Assembly (NCBI RefSeq): GCF_001983995.1
Contig: NZ_CP019450.1
Span: 2,170,001-2,234,000, forward strand
Direction of reading: 5' to 3'
Source: Halioglobus japonicus
GTDB taxonomy: Bacteria; Pseudomonadota; Gammaproteobacteria; Pseudomonadales; Halieaceae
DNA length: 64,000 bases
The stretch's first letter is position 1. Each line of letters begins with the position of its first letter. Both the position numbers and the translations under genes were made by a program. The notes under the pieces were generated by a model, which saw only the letters and a program-made list of their open reading frames with translations, ran no database searches and was not told where the DNA came from. This document shows positions 48,423-57,045 of the stretch, one piece after another.

Positions 48423-48819
48423 AGGCGTCTCCCTTCTGGCACAGCTGGAAATTCTTGATATGGCTGAGGGCGATAAGTGTCGCTCCTGCCAGGGTCAGGG
48501 CTTTCTCGCCAAGCTCACCCAGTGTGTCGTGACCCAGTATCGGTGTCAGGCACAGCAAAACCAGGCCGGCGATGCCGGTGTAGGCAACGCCGAGCTGTCG
48601 ATGTTTGCGACAACCCAGGGTTAGCGCAATGGCGCTGGTCGGAATCACCGCCAGAATCATCCAGGTATGAAATGACTCGTCGGCCAGGCCGATTGTGGCG
48701 AGGGAGGGCACGAGCACGACCAGCAGGGGTAATGCCAGGCAGTGAACAGCGCACAATAGTGACAGTCCGATGGCGGCCTTGTCGGCAACAGGTTGCAGAT
48801 TGAATACAGAAATACGCAT
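48406..48819 (-). CDS. MerC domain membrane protein
   Basis: 137 aa with four hydrophobic helices ([51 protein letters not shown] and another). The CAVHC pair in helix 1 is the MerC metal site, and the tail [10 protein letters not shown] adds three cysteines. In Zur regulons such proteins are proposed to move zinc across the inner membrane. Its ATG overlaps the DUF2796 stop by one base (TAATG). Confidence 0.87.
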   Translation of the reverse strand: MRISVFNLQPVADKAAIGLSLLCAVHCLALPLLVVLVPSLATIGLADESFHTWMILAVIPTSAIALTLGCRKHRQLGVAYTGIAGLVLLCLTPILGHDTLGELGEKALTLAGATLIALSHIKNFQLCQKGDACGCPD

Positions 48820-49445
48820 TAGTTGAAGTTGATTACTCGTTTGTCCTGGTCCAGTTTTTGGGCGCCCTGACCACGCTCAGAGAGCCACATCACATCGACA
48901 CTCTCCAGGCCAAAGGGCAGGCCGGCTGAGCCAAATGTGATGCTTTTCAGGGCGGTTGTATCCGCACAGGTGTAGCTGTAGTGGGCACGGATGTTGGAGT
49001 GCACATCGTCGTGTCCTGCATGTTTGTCATCGCCGTCGTGATGGTGTCCCTCGGCGTGGTGATCTTCATCGTGATGTGCGTCGTCGTGATCATCACTGTC
49101 ATGGTTTTTTTCAGCCATAACTGCGGCCAGATCTGCGTCAGCCTTTGCCAGTTCACAGTTGCCGCCACTGAGCTCAAACAGCTGGTCGGCCTGCTCCAGT
49201 GTTTTACGTGCTTCGCTAACGGCCTGATGTTGCTCCGGGGAACGGGCGCTGTGCTCGAAGCCCACGATACTTGCTGCCGGCGAATTAAGTTCCAGTTCCA
49301 GTTGGCTCCCTTCCATGGCGATGGTCAACTCAGCTGCGCCGTGTACATGCGCAGATTGTGCGGTTGCCAGGGGCGCCAGTAGCGTGGCAAGGGCGAGGAC
49401 GCCAAGTTGCGAGGGCCGTTTTGCGTTGTCGAGAGTGCCAGTCAT
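48819..49445 (-). CDS. DUF2796 histidine-rich periplasmic zinc-binding protein (ZrgA-like)
   Basis: 208 aa. A signal peptide ending ATAQ is followed by SAHVHGAAELTIAMEG, the DUF2796 hallmark. A disordered central stretch (about residues 114-150) is almost pure His/Asp/Glu, for example HHDEDHHAEGHHHDG. This matches ZrgA, the periplasmic zinc binder of the Vibrio Zrg zinc-uptake system. It is first in the operon DUF2796-MerC-HisI-COG0523, whose genes all overlap. The palindrome copy at 49519 lies 74-88 bases upstream. Confidence 0.9.
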   Translation of the reverse strand: MTGTLDNAKRPSQLGVLALATLLAPLATAQSAHVHGAAELTIAMEGSQLELELNSPAASIVGFEHSARSPEQHQAVSEARKTLEQADQLFELSGGNCELAKADADLAAVMAEKNHDSDDHDDAHHDEDHHAEGHHHDGDDKHAGHDDVHSNIRAHYSYTCADTTALKSITFGSAGLPFGLESVDVMWLSERGQGAQKLDQDKRVINFN

Positions 49446-49518
49446 GTTGCTAACCAGTCAGACCTGTGAAATGCGGGAAATTACTTTACCTGTATCACCG
49501 CTGCGAATAAACCGCCAA

Positions 49519-49533
49519 TGATACAACGTATCG
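49519..49533. promoter_or_regulatory. Candidate Zur operator, copy B (DUF2796 operon)
   Basis: TGATACAACGTATCG, 13 of 15 identical to the copy at 57046 (one difference in the centre, one at the end), with GATAC/GTATC perfect arms. Located upstream of the ZrgA-like gene. Confidence 0.65.
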
Positions 49534-49572
49534 TGAGATGAAGTATACCCGTTGATCTCGCCTGGAGACGGG

Positions 49573-50887
49573 TCAGTATCCTTCACAATAGGGGCCTGTG
49601 GCCTCCCAGCTCCCGCTGATGAAATTACACACAGTTTCGCCCGCATCCATAAGGTAAAAGCGTCTGTCATTGTCGGATACGGTGCAACGACCGAAGGCGC
49701 TTCCGCCCTGCTGAACCAGGCTGCTCTGGCCGCCGCCGCGGACAATGCGCGGATTGCTGACCCCGGCGATGGCGCTGCAGTTGGCGAGGGCGTCAGCTTC
49801 CGTCCAGCCCTCGCTCTGAGGGTAGTCGATGACGGTGATAGCGCCCGCATCGAAACTGTTCTCGTATACACAACTCAGAATGTCGTCATCCTGGGGGCAG
49901 TTCGGGAAGCAGTTGCTGGCCTCGGGGCAGGGGCTCGTCAGTGCGCAGGCGGCTTCGTCCACGGCGCAGCTCCTATCGCGGCAGGAGGCCGGAAACTCGG
50001 CCGGGCAACCCACCCGTTCGAGTTCGACATCAAGCTCGAGCACCTGGCCCGTGTGAGTGTCGCCTGCTAGCGGCAGAGTGATTGCCGCCTGTCCTTCGCC
50101 GTATACAAAATCGCCGTCAACCGGAATGGGCGGAAATACGCCGACGCTCTGGAGCATAAAAACAGCTGGTAACTGCTGGATAATAGTGCCTCGCGATAAT
50201 AGGTCGTCGCGCGAATTTCCATGACCAGCGGCGTGGTTTCGTCGAACAGTGGCGCGCCCTCATCGGCGAAAAATATCTGGTTGTAGTCGGTGCCCCGGCG
50301 GGTGGCCCGATGGGCGGATACCATCCAGGCACGGATTCATAGAGGAAGCCAAGCAGCTGGAAGGGGCGCTCCACGGGCAGTGGCCCAGGCAAATGCACGG
50401 TAACGCGCAGCAGGTCTGCTTCGCTGGTATGGTCCTGATCGCAATGCGCCTGACTGCGGTAGTACTCATGACAGGGGCGTCCATTGACGGTGCATGGAGC
50501 GGCCGGCTCGTCGCTGCGTACACAGCGCACCTCGGCCAGGCTGCAGGCATGATTACAACCTGCCGCGCCAGTGGCAAAGGTCATGTAGGCGATCCAGTCA
50601 TCCGGTTTATCGTGGGCTACGTCTGCCGCGAGAGTTTCGTAGAGGTGCCTGCCAAAAGGATCGATACGATCGCAAGCGCCCATGAGGCCGTCTTTCCAGT
50701 AGCATCCGTTTGACCCGGGCCCACCAAACTCGCCTGCGGTGGCGGTGCTGGCACAGGCGGGGGTAGTGCCATCGCTCGTGCCTGCGCCTGCTGTGCCCAC
50801 ATGGCATTCACCGCCGTCCGCGGTGGCAGGGTTTCCCGCGCTAATGCTTTGCCGGTCGCGAGATGGCCCAGCTTGCGTATGCAACAT
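49573..50887 (-). pseudogene. Cysteine-rich protein of unknown function, two apparent frameshifts
   Basis: Three frames on the minus strand join into one protein of about 435 aa. Frame one (50887 to about 50295) holds YWKDGLMGACDRIDPFG and DWIAYMTFATGAAGCNHAC. Frame two (to about 50160) holds GTDYNQIFFADEGAPL and TTYYREALLSSSYQLF. Frame three, to the stop at 49573, holds MLQSVGVFPPIPVDGDF and a cysteine-rich tail. Adding one G in the four-base run at 50293-50296 and one T in the five-base run near 50160 restores a single frame. About 20 cysteines suggest an exported disulfide-rich protein, but no signal peptide is visible at 50887, so the true start is uncertain. No family recognised. Confidence 0.6.
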
Positions 50888-51555
50888 TAGCCCTGTTTGT
50901 CGTGACAGTTTTGCCGCTGGTGTACGTACTCAGGAAAATCAGCAAAACCCGTCTGGGGGTGATGCACGAGTGGGTGCTGGTGGTATTGCCCGATGGGCGG
51001 GTGTTCAAGAGTCGGGGGCGTGACTGCCTGACCGTGCGCGACACCCTGGTGTATGTCGATGGCTACAAGTTGAACCTGGGGCCGCCCAATCAGCGATTCT
51101 ATGATAAGGCTGCGATGGAGCGCTTGTTGGCGCCGAGATTGAAGCAGGCGGGTGTGTTACAGGGCGCGGATCTCTATCGATGGCGCTGGCAGCATGACCG
51201 GGTAAGCCTCGCTGTTGAGGCAGCGATTGCTGTCGTTGTGGTGCTGGCACTGGTGGCGATACTCGGGGTTGAGGGAGAGCCCGTGGGTGATTGGCTGGAG
51301 GCCGACTACGAGCAATGCCAGGCCCGGCAGGCCGGCGGTGCGGTTTCCGGGGCGGACGCCGGTGCGCTCGCCCCGAAGGGGTGGCAGGCCTCTTTAGTGC
51401 TCGACAATCTCAAGGGGGCCGTGGTCGTCGCAGTGGTCACCGTGCGGATGATGCAGGCGGCCGTCGACCAGGTAGTCAATGTGATCGCCGTGGGGTACCG
51501 CTTCGTGCCCGCAGCTCGGGCCATGCACGTGGCCATCCTCGTGCCCGGCGGGTGA
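50863..51555 (+). CDS. Membrane protein of unknown function, C-terminus doubtful
   Basis: The first 150 residues look real: a transmembrane helix (YATLALFVVTVLPLVYVL), a basic/cytoplasmic domain (VLVVLPDGRVFKSRGRDC, YVDGYKLNLGPPNQRFYD) and a second helix (VEAAIAVVVVLALVAILG). From about 51394 the frame is only the complement of the His-rich gene on the other strand, so the real protein probably ends near 51395, where another frame has TAG. A frame error near 51340-51390 would explain this. The start also overlaps the unknown minus-strand gene head to head by 25 bases. Family not recognised. Confidence 0.55.
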   Translation: MAQLAYATLALFVVTVLPLVYVLRKISKTRLGVMHEWVLVVLPDGRVFKSRGRDCLTVRDTLVYVDGYKLNLGPPNQRFYDKAAMERLLAPRLKQAGVLQGADLYRWRWQHDRVSLAVEAAIAVVVVLALVAILGVEGEPVGDWLEADYEQCQARQAGGAVSGADAGALAPKGWQASLVLDNLKGAVVVAVVTVRMMQAAVDQVVNVIAVGYRFVPAARAMHVAILVPGG

Positions 51556-51747
51556 ACTGCCGGCAGTGCACTGGTCGGGGTTGCGTTCGCTGATTTCAAT
51601 CACGTGCTCATCGACATGATCTAGGTGAGGGTGGTGCAGGTGGCCATCGTGCAGGTAATCGATATGATCGCCGTGCATAATGGCAGTGTGGCCGCAGCCC
51701 GGGCCGTGTTCGTGATCGTGATGCTTGTGGATGTGACAGTCAGACAT
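51394..51747 (-). CDS. Histidine-rich duplicated mini-protein, probable metal binder
   Basis: 117 aa, 28 of them His and 5 Cys. Two copies of a unit of about 31 residues: HGPGCGHTAIMHGDHIDY with tail HDGHLHHPHLDH, and HGPSCGHEAVPHGDHIDY with tail VDGRLHHPHGDH. There is no signal peptide, so it is cytoplasmic. A GGAGG ribosome site precedes ATG 51747. It lies 2 kb from the zinc operon and is probably a zinc (or nickel/copper) buffer. No copy of the shared palindrome was found before it. Confidence 0.8.
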   Translation of the reverse strand: MSDCHIHKHHDHEHGPGCGHTAIMHGDHIDYLHDGHLHHPHLDHVDEHVIEISERNPDQCTAGSSPAGHEDGHVHGPSCGHEAVPHGDHIDYLVDGRLHHPHGDHCDDHGPLEIVEH

Positions 51748-51828
51748 GTTGGGACCTCCATCAAGTTCCTGAAATTAGACAGGGACTCTCAGTATAGTCG
51801 CTTTTCCGAGACACGCTGACGCGGTGAA

Positions 51829-52194
51829 TTACTCCGGCATCATCGAGGAGTGGTGTTCGATAATTTTCCACTCACCATCAATCTGGCGATAGGCGAATGT
51901 GTAGCGCGCCTGCACGACGGCGCCATCGTCGAAGGAGAAGGTGTAAACCCCCGAATTAATAGCCACTTCACCGAAAACACGGACATTGGATTCGTCAATT
52001 TTGCCCTGCGGACCCTTGGCGCAGAACAGTACAAAGTAGTCCTCGATCTCCGCGTGATTGTGGCGGACTTGGTTGGATACAGTGGGGAGCAAAATAGCGT
52101 CCTCGGCGTACAGGGCGGTGACCTGTTTGGGGTCACGGGTCTGGAGGGCATTGTTCCAGGCTTCAAACAGCGCGGGGATAGCAGTAGCGTTCAT
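51829..52194 (-). CDS. NTF2-like (SgcJ/EcaC family) protein
   Basis: 121 aa from ATG 52194 (MNATAIPALFEAWNNAL). NTF2 fold features are DPKQVTALYAEDAILLPTVS and the final strand pair RYTFAYRQIDGEWKIIEHHSS. This family covers small proteins of the DUF4440 kind with unknown ligand. An in-frame extension to 52644 overlaps DUF1254 and lacks coding character. Confidence 0.82.
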   Translation of the reverse strand: MNATAIPALFEAWNNALQTRDPKQVTALYAEDAILLPTVSNQVRHNHAEIEDYFVLFCAKGPQGKIDESNVRVFGEVAINSGVYTFSFDDGAVVQARYTFAYRQIDGEWKIIEHHSSMMPE

Positions 52195-52461
52195 ACAGGG
52201 TCTCCTTGTCAGTTGCGCAGCGGAGACTATCAGGCAGTGCATTGGTGCGCTAGCACTTTTGGCTGCTGTGCAGCCGTTCCCGATACGATTGTCCCCATGG
52301 GTCGAAAAGTCCGGTCGCTGCCGTACATTTGTCCCGGACTTGTCCGTTATTGGGCTGTAGGTATACCGATTGGACGCAGCGCGGCTGATCTGCATAATGT
52401 GGCCCGGTTCCGGGCTCGAGCCCGGGGGCTGAAAGCCGATATGGATCCCGGGGTAATGTGA

Positions 52462-53832
52462 ATGAAGAAACTGGTTTTTGCTGTCGTCGCCTTGTTGCTG
52501 GTTGGGGTGGCTGTCGTGCGGGTTGTTGGCATTGTTGCCACCACCGCAGACGCGTATCTCTATGGTTACCCTCTGGTGATTATGGATCAGACTCACCAGG
52601 AGATGGTGCGTGAAATGGGTTTGGGCACCAACAGTTTCAGTCATTCGTTGAGTTTGCCCGGGCCAGAGGATCGCAAGGTGGTCAGGCCCAACAACGACAC
52701 TTTGTATTCACTGGCGTGGCTGGATCTCAGTGAAACGCCTCAGGTAGTCACGGTCCCTGCTATGGAGGATCGCTACTATGTCATTCCATTTTACGACGCC
52801 TGGACCAACGTCTTTGCGTCGGTGGGTACCCGAACCACCGGCAACGATGCGGGAGACTATGCATTGGTGGGGCCCAATTGGCAGGGCGATGAACCCGAAG
52901 GGCTTCCGGTTATCAAGGCGCCGACCAATATGGTCTGGATCATTGGTCGTATTCAGATAAATGGCACAAGCGACATCCCCAGCATCGCGGCGCTGCAGCA
53001 AGGTTTCATTATTACACCGTTGCCTCGCTGGCTGCAGGGTGAGCGCGCTGCATCAGGTACAGTTGATCGCGAAGACGCATCCGACGAGGAGCGGTTATCG
53101 GTGCTGGAAATTGTCGATGCCATGGATGCGCGGACCTTCTTTACCGCGCTGAATCACCTGATGCGTGACCAGGCGCCTGCCGCCGTCGACGAGCCTCTGC
53201 TTGGTGAAATTGCTCGGCTCGATATCGGCCCCGGACTGATGTTCGATCCGGGGGTGCTTACCGAATTCGCCATGAATGAGGCGCTCACCATCGTGCGCAA
53301 CAAGCTGCGTGCCGCTATGAGCGAAGATCGCGCGGGCCTCTCGGGCTGGAGCATTGCCAGAGATTCCATCGGTGTTTATGGCACGGATTATTTGACCCGG
53401 GCCTTTGTTGCGCTCATCGGTCTGGGTGCGCTGACGCCTGAAGAGGCGATCTACCCGCTGGCTGAAGTCGACCGTGAAGGGCAGGGGCTGGCGGGAAGCT
53501 ACCGCTATCGATTGCACTTCGAAGCGGATCAGATTCCGCCGGCGGATGCCTTCTGGTCGCTGACCATGTATGACGAGCTGGGCTTTCTGGTGGCCAACCC
53601 CATTGATCGCTACTTGCTGGGTGATCGCGACAACATGGTGTACAACCCTGATGGCTCGCTGGATATTTATCTTCAGCACCGTAATCCCGGCGAAACGGCC
53701 GCCAATTGGCTGCCAACGCCCGCTGGAAAGTTCGCAGTAACTTTACGGCTTTATTTGCCCGGTGAGGCGGCGCTCAATGGCAACTGGAATCCGCCTGGCA
53801 TTGAAAAAATCGGGCCGGCAGAGGGCTCGTAG
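52462..53832 (+). CDS. DUF1254/DUF1214 domain exported protein
   Basis: 456 aa with an N-terminal hydrophobic signal (LVFAVVALLLVGVAVVRVVG). The DUF1254 part has DAYLYGYPLVIMDQTH and VRPNNDTLYSLAWLDL. The DUF1214 part has FWSLTMYDELGFLVANPIDRY and NGSLDIYLQ-like DGSLDIYLQHRNPGE. This two-domain family is common in marine bacteria and has no settled function. The 267 bases upstream contain no gene. Confidence 0.9.
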   Translation: MKKLVFAVVALLLVGVAVVRVVGIVATTADAYLYGYPLVIMDQTHQEMVREMGLGTNSFSHSLSLPGPEDRKVVRPNNDTLYSLAWLDLSETPQVVTVPAMEDRYYVIPFYDAWTNVFASVGTRTTGNDAGDYALVGPNWQGDEPEGLPVIKAPTNMVWIIGRIQINGTSDIPSIAALQQGFIITPLPRWLQGERAASGTVDREDASDEERLSVLEIVDAMDARTFFTALNHLMRDQAPAAVDEPLLGEIARLDIGPGLMFDPGVLTEFAMNEALTIVRNKLRAAMSEDRAGLSGWSIARDSIGVYGTDYLTRAFVALIGLGALTPEEAIYPLAEVDREGQGLAGSYRYRLHFEADQIPPADAFWSLTMYDELGFLVANPIDRYLLGDRDNMVYNPDGSLDIYLQHRNPGETAANWLPTPAGKFAVTLRLYLPGEAALNGNWNPPGIEKIGPAEGS

Positions 53833-53854
53833 TTGTCAGAGCAGGCGCCGCCGG

Positions 53855-54556
53855 TTATTGCGTGGCGCCAGTGGTTTCGGCCCGTTGGATGCTGGCAAAT
53901 GCGCCGTAGAACAATTGCTTGATGGACTGCTTGGCAATGTTGACCTGCTTGTCCGTTTGGCCAGACAGAATGGCGTTGTGCACCAGCCACTGTGAGGCAA
54001 ACAGCAGCGACATAAAATACTCGACCGCAGGTGCATGGCCAAAGTGCTGCCTGGCCCAGGCCTGCAGCCGCTGGGCCGCCTCCAGATAGGCATCGTGCAT
54101 AGCCCGGTGCGCAATAGATCCCGGATCCGCTGATTCCACATAGAGAAATTGCGCGATGGTCGACCTCGCCAGAATCGCGTCCACGGTTTGCTCCGACACA
54201 AGACTGACCCAGTCTTCATCCTCATAGGCCATGACGTCCGGGTTGAGCACCGCGCGAACATGTTCATGGACAGCGGTTTCATACAGGTGTGCGATCAGGG
54301 CGTCTTTGTCTGTGAAGCAGCGGTAGTAGGTGTCCCGGGATACGCCGGCTGCGGCACAGATATCAGAGACAGAGGTCGCGCTACTGCCCCGGGCGCCAAT
54401 CAGCGCGACAGCGGCCTCGGCAATTACTTCGCGCTGATGGGCGATGCCCGGCCGTTTCCTGGTTTTGCTGGCGGATGAATTCACATTGTTCCTTTCATTG
54501 CGCTTTAGCCCCATCGAGGTGAGGTGTGGCGCAAGCTTGATATTAATCTGACGCAT
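53855..54556 (-). CDS. TetR-family transcriptional regulator
   Basis: 233 aa from ATG 54556; an internal ATG at 54514 is possible. The N-terminal helix-turn-helix is VIAEAAVALIGARGSSATSV, then ISDICAAAGVSRDTYYRCF-type sequence (SDICAAAGVSRDTYYRCFTD) with the usual TetR recognition helix. The C-terminal ligand domain is all helical. It is divergent from a membrane protein gene with a perfect inverted repeat between them, so it likely represses itself and that gene. Confidence 0.9.
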   Translation of the reverse strand: MRQINIKLAPHLTSMGLKRNERNNVNSSASKTRKRPGIAHQREVIAEAAVALIGARGSSATSVSDICAAAGVSRDTYYRCFTDKDALIAHLYETAVHEHVRAVLNPDVMAYEDEDWVSLVSEQTVDAILARSTIAQFLYVESADPGSIAHRAMHDAYLEAAQRLQAWARQHFGHAPAVEYFMSLLFASQWLVHNAILSGQTDKQVNIAKQSIKQLFYGAFASIQRAETTGATQ

Positions 54557-54570
54557 GTCTCATCTTAAAT

Positions 54571-54594
54571 TTATCAGACAGTTCTGTCTGATAA
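54571..54594. promoter_or_regulatory. Probable TetR-type operator
   Basis: Perfect 11-bp inverted repeat TTATCAGACAG/CTGTCTGATAA separated by TT. It begins 15 bases upstream of the regulator start and ends 80 bases before the divergent membrane protein gene. Confidence 0.85.
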
Positions 54595-54674
54595 GGTGCG
54601 TCGGCGAGCAGCGAGAGGTCATTCCCTCTGCTGCAGGCTGTCGGCGTGGGCTAACCGACCGCTGGAAAATAATA

Positions 54675-55490
54675 ATGACCGCCTCTGTTCCCCAGATAGA
54701 TTTCACGGAGCTCGCCCCCGAGCGCCGTTTCTCGCAACCGGCAAAGAGAATATTCGTTACTGTCACGTCGATTTGGGTGGCGGCCACGGTGAGCGTCATG
54801 GTGCTGTTCTATGTTGGCGTGCTGGACTTTATTAACTCCAGCCGGCTCTCCATGTACTTCATAAGCACCTGGCTGAACGTGTGGATTCTGGTGTGGTTTA
54901 TGTGCCGCTACGTTGGCCACAATCTGTCGGACTTCTGGCACGATCTATTGGTAGTGTGGATGCTGTGCTACGCCATCACCAATATCCAGTGGGAAATTCC
55001 CTGGGTGCTATTCTCGCCAGTTGTGTTTGAAAACATTCACACCCTCGAAGATCTGGTGGCCCAGACAGACTATATGCGTGAAACCCCGTGGCACCCCTAT
55101 TACTGGATCCTGGGGACGTTTGGTGTGCTTGATTTACGCACGGTGAATCACAACGGCACGTTTTACGCGCTGGAACTGTTCTCGTTCGTTAACCTGGCGA
55201 TGACGTTCTACTTTTTCAACCTTAACAAGAAGCGGTCGCCTTATCGCTACCTGCTGGTGGTGATTGGTTGTGGTGAGCCCATTGCGGCTACGGTGATCTT
55301 CAGCTTCTCTGAGGTGTTCGATAATTTTGTGAACATGCCCGGCAATATATGGGACACCTTGGTGTGGACGCAGTACCAGTGCATTGTTTTCCCAATGATA
55401 TTGGGCGGTGTCGCTTCCAAGTTACTCCTGGATGAACTGCGCCACAGTGCTGCGCCTGTCTCTGCGAAAAAAGCAGTAGCGGGCGCATAA
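54675..55490 (+). CDS. Multi-pass membrane protein, EXPERA/emopamil-binding-like (tentative)
   Basis: 271 aa from ATG 54675 (MTASVPQIDFTEL). About six hydrophobic helices, including TVTSIWVAATVSVMVLFYVG, STWLNVWILVWFMC, LLVVWMLCYAITNIQW and IVFPMILGGVASKLLL. Conserved-looking polar residues inside helices (GHNLSDFWHD, CGEPIAAT) suggest a lipid or sterol-type ligand. It is controlled by the divergent TetR regulator, to judge by the inverted repeat. The family name is a weak guess from layout only. Confidence 0.6.
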   Translation: MTASVPQIDFTELAPERRFSQPAKRIFVTVTSIWVAATVSVMVLFYVGVLDFINSSRLSMYFISTWLNVWILVWFMCRYVGHNLSDFWHDLLVVWMLCYAITNIQWEIPWVLFSPVVFENIHTLEDLVAQTDYMRETPWHPYYWILGTFGVLDLRTVNHNGTFYALELFSFVNLAMTFYFFNLNKKRSPYRYLLVVIGCGEPIAATVIFSFSEVFDNFVNMPGNIWDTLVWTQYQCIVFPMILGGVASKLLLDELRHSAAPVSAKKAVAGA

Positions 55491-55519
55491 CGCCGGGTAT
55501 GCTCGCTTGTTGAGGTGGG

Positions 55520-55705
55520 CTAGCCGCGGCCGCAGCACTTTTTGAACTTGCGCTCGCTGCCGCACGGGCAGGGGTAGTTGCGTCCCACCTTGGGCGCTAG
55601 GCGTGTCACTGGCTCCGGAGGAGGGCAGCAGCTAGTGTCGCTACAGCCACCGGTCGCGGTGTTTGCAAAGTTGGGTGTCGGAAAATCGGTTGAGTCGGTG
55701 TTCAT
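55520..55705 (-). CDS. SEC-C motif small zinc-binding protein
   Basis: 61 aa. The last 23 residues are the SEC-C zinc motif: [19 protein letters not shown], as at the end of SecA. The N-terminal half adds [10 protein letters not shown]. Its ATG shares ATGA with the stop of the second DUF1826 gene, making it the third gene of that candidate Zur-controlled unit. Confidence 0.85.
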   Translation of the reverse strand: MNTDSTDFPTPNFANTATGGCSDTSCCPPPEPVTRLAPKVGRNYPCPCGSERKFKKCCGRG

Positions 55706-56358
55706 ATCAAGTCCAGTGTAAGCAGAAGGCGCTGTTCATTGTCTGCAACGGCCGGTGAGCGGTGCACCAGGCCTCGCCCTTCATTGCCTGCCCAGCGTTC
55801 GCCTTTGAGTAACAGTATGTCTCCCGGTGACGCCTGCTGGGTGTCCGTGGGGCATGAGTAGAGCCCCGAGGTTTCGTCTGTTTTTCCCTTGCTGCCACTG
55901 CCAAGTTTATCGCGGTTGACGTGCTCGTGCGCGAGCCATTGGGTAGCAGGCCCCTGGAAGGTCGTTACCAGTCGGCAGGGCACATGGTCGACGTGAAATC
56001 GCGGGCACATTGGCTGGGCCAGGGCCGTGAGACGCAGGCCTGCGATAGTAACATCGAACAAGCAGCAGAACATGTCCACCAGCTCACTGATGTCTTCCGC
56101 CAGCCGAGGAAATGCGCGCAATCGGCCCAGGCTGTCGCTTGTGGCGGCGGTGGCCGGGGCCAGGGACGTTGAGGCGGAGAATTGGGGGTGAGCCGCAAGA
56201 AATGCAGTGACCTCCTGTTGCAAGGCGTCGCTGAGTTGTCGTTCCCAGATGGCGATATTGCAGTCGTCGCGATAGATCTCGGTCAGAACCGCAGCGTCGT
56301 TCCGGGAGCAGGCTACGACACTTGACGGTGATGGCGTGGGGGCGAGGGCATTGGACAT
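55702..56358 (-). CDS. DUF1826 family protein, second copy
   Basis: 218 aa from ATG 56358, 2 bases after the stop of the first copy; a TTG 9 bases earlier is less likely. The core matches the upstream gene: [19 protein letters not shown] and [18 protein letters not shown]. The pattern His122-x-Asp124 ... His199 with a following Arg looks like the iron site of 2-oxoglutarate oxygenases; this is my reading, not an established fact. DUF1826 genes recur in zinc (Zur/COG0523) neighbourhoods. Overlaps the SEC-C gene by 4 bases. Confidence 0.82.
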   Translation of the reverse strand: MSNALAPTPSPSSVVACSRNDAAVLTEIYRDDCNIAIWERQLSDALQQEVTAFLAAHPQFSASTSLAPATAATSDSLGRLRAFPRLAEDISELVDMFCCLFDVTIAGLRLTALAQPMCPRFHVDHVPCRLVTTFQGPATQWLAHEHVNRDKLGSGSKGKTDETSGLYSCPTDTQQASPGDILLLKGERWAGNEGRGLVHRSPAVADNEQRLLLTLDLI

Positions 56359-56360
56359 GA

Positions 56361-57014
56361 TTAGCAATCCAGACAGAACAGCACGCGTGCCTGGCCGGTG
56401 CCTGCTATCGGGGGTGAGCGGTGGACCAGGCCATCACCGTTATTAGCGGGATCACCCCGCATAATGCCTACCCAGAACGGCTGAAACCGCGATGCTTCGC
56501 CGAAACGGATGATGTCTTCGTTGGGCGCGCCGCGGGCCTGGGCCAGTCGATCTACCTGCTCATTGCGCAACCATTCGGTACCGGGCCCGTGATAGGTGCA
56601 GAGCAGGCGCAAGTTGATGCGATCCAGGTGAAATCGGCGGCAATCGTCCTTCGCTGTCGTCAATAGCCTGAAGCGAAAAGGACGGCCCTCCGTAAGCGGC
56701 GCGAAAAGCTGTGTCAGCATGAACATGTCCGCTCGCAGGGCCTCGTAGTTTGCTGGATTGACGCCCTGTAGTTGTAGCAGCGCACACACATCCTCATCAA
56801 AGCTCGTCAGTGATGTCGGCCGACGCGCATCTCGTAAGGGATGCGTTGCGAGAGTGGCGGCTTCCAGAGCAACCCGGTGCTCCTCCGGCCGCTGCCAAAG
56901 GCTCAGGTTCACCTCGGGGTTACTAATGGTCTCCAGGATGCGGATCTGTTCACCCTGTTGATGGGCTACTTCGGCGGGAAGTTCATGGCTGTGTGAATAG
57001 GTCGTTTGAAGCAT
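56361..57014 (-). CDS. DUF1826 family protein, first copy
   Basis: 217 aa from ATG 57014. An in-frame start at 57056 is rejected because it lies inside the candidate Zur operator. Core motifs are CRRFHLDRINLRLLCTYHGP, TEWLRNEQVDR and DGLVHRSPPIAGTGQARVLF, giving His129-x-Asp131 ... His198. It is clearly paralogous to the next gene, so a tandem duplication. It heads the unit DUF1826-DUF1826-SEC-C. Confidence 0.82.
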   Translation of the reverse strand: MLQTTYSHSHELPAEVAHQQGEQIRILETISNPEVNLSLWQRPEEHRVALEAATLATHPLRDARRPTSLTSFDEDVCALLQLQGVNPANYEALRADMFMLTQLFAPLTEGRPFRFRLLTTAKDDCRRFHLDRINLRLLCTYHGPGTEWLRNEQVDRLAQARGAPNEDIIRFGEASRFQPFWVGIMRGDPANNGDGLVHRSPPIAGTGQARVLFCLDC

Positions 57015-57045
57015 GTTGGCGGTCGTCGGCAATCGATATGGGAGA

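Noticed and set aside
52195..52644. N-terminal extension of the NTF2-like protein to 52644
   Set aside because: The added part overlaps the DUF1254 start and does not resemble protein; ATG 52194 gives the normal family length.
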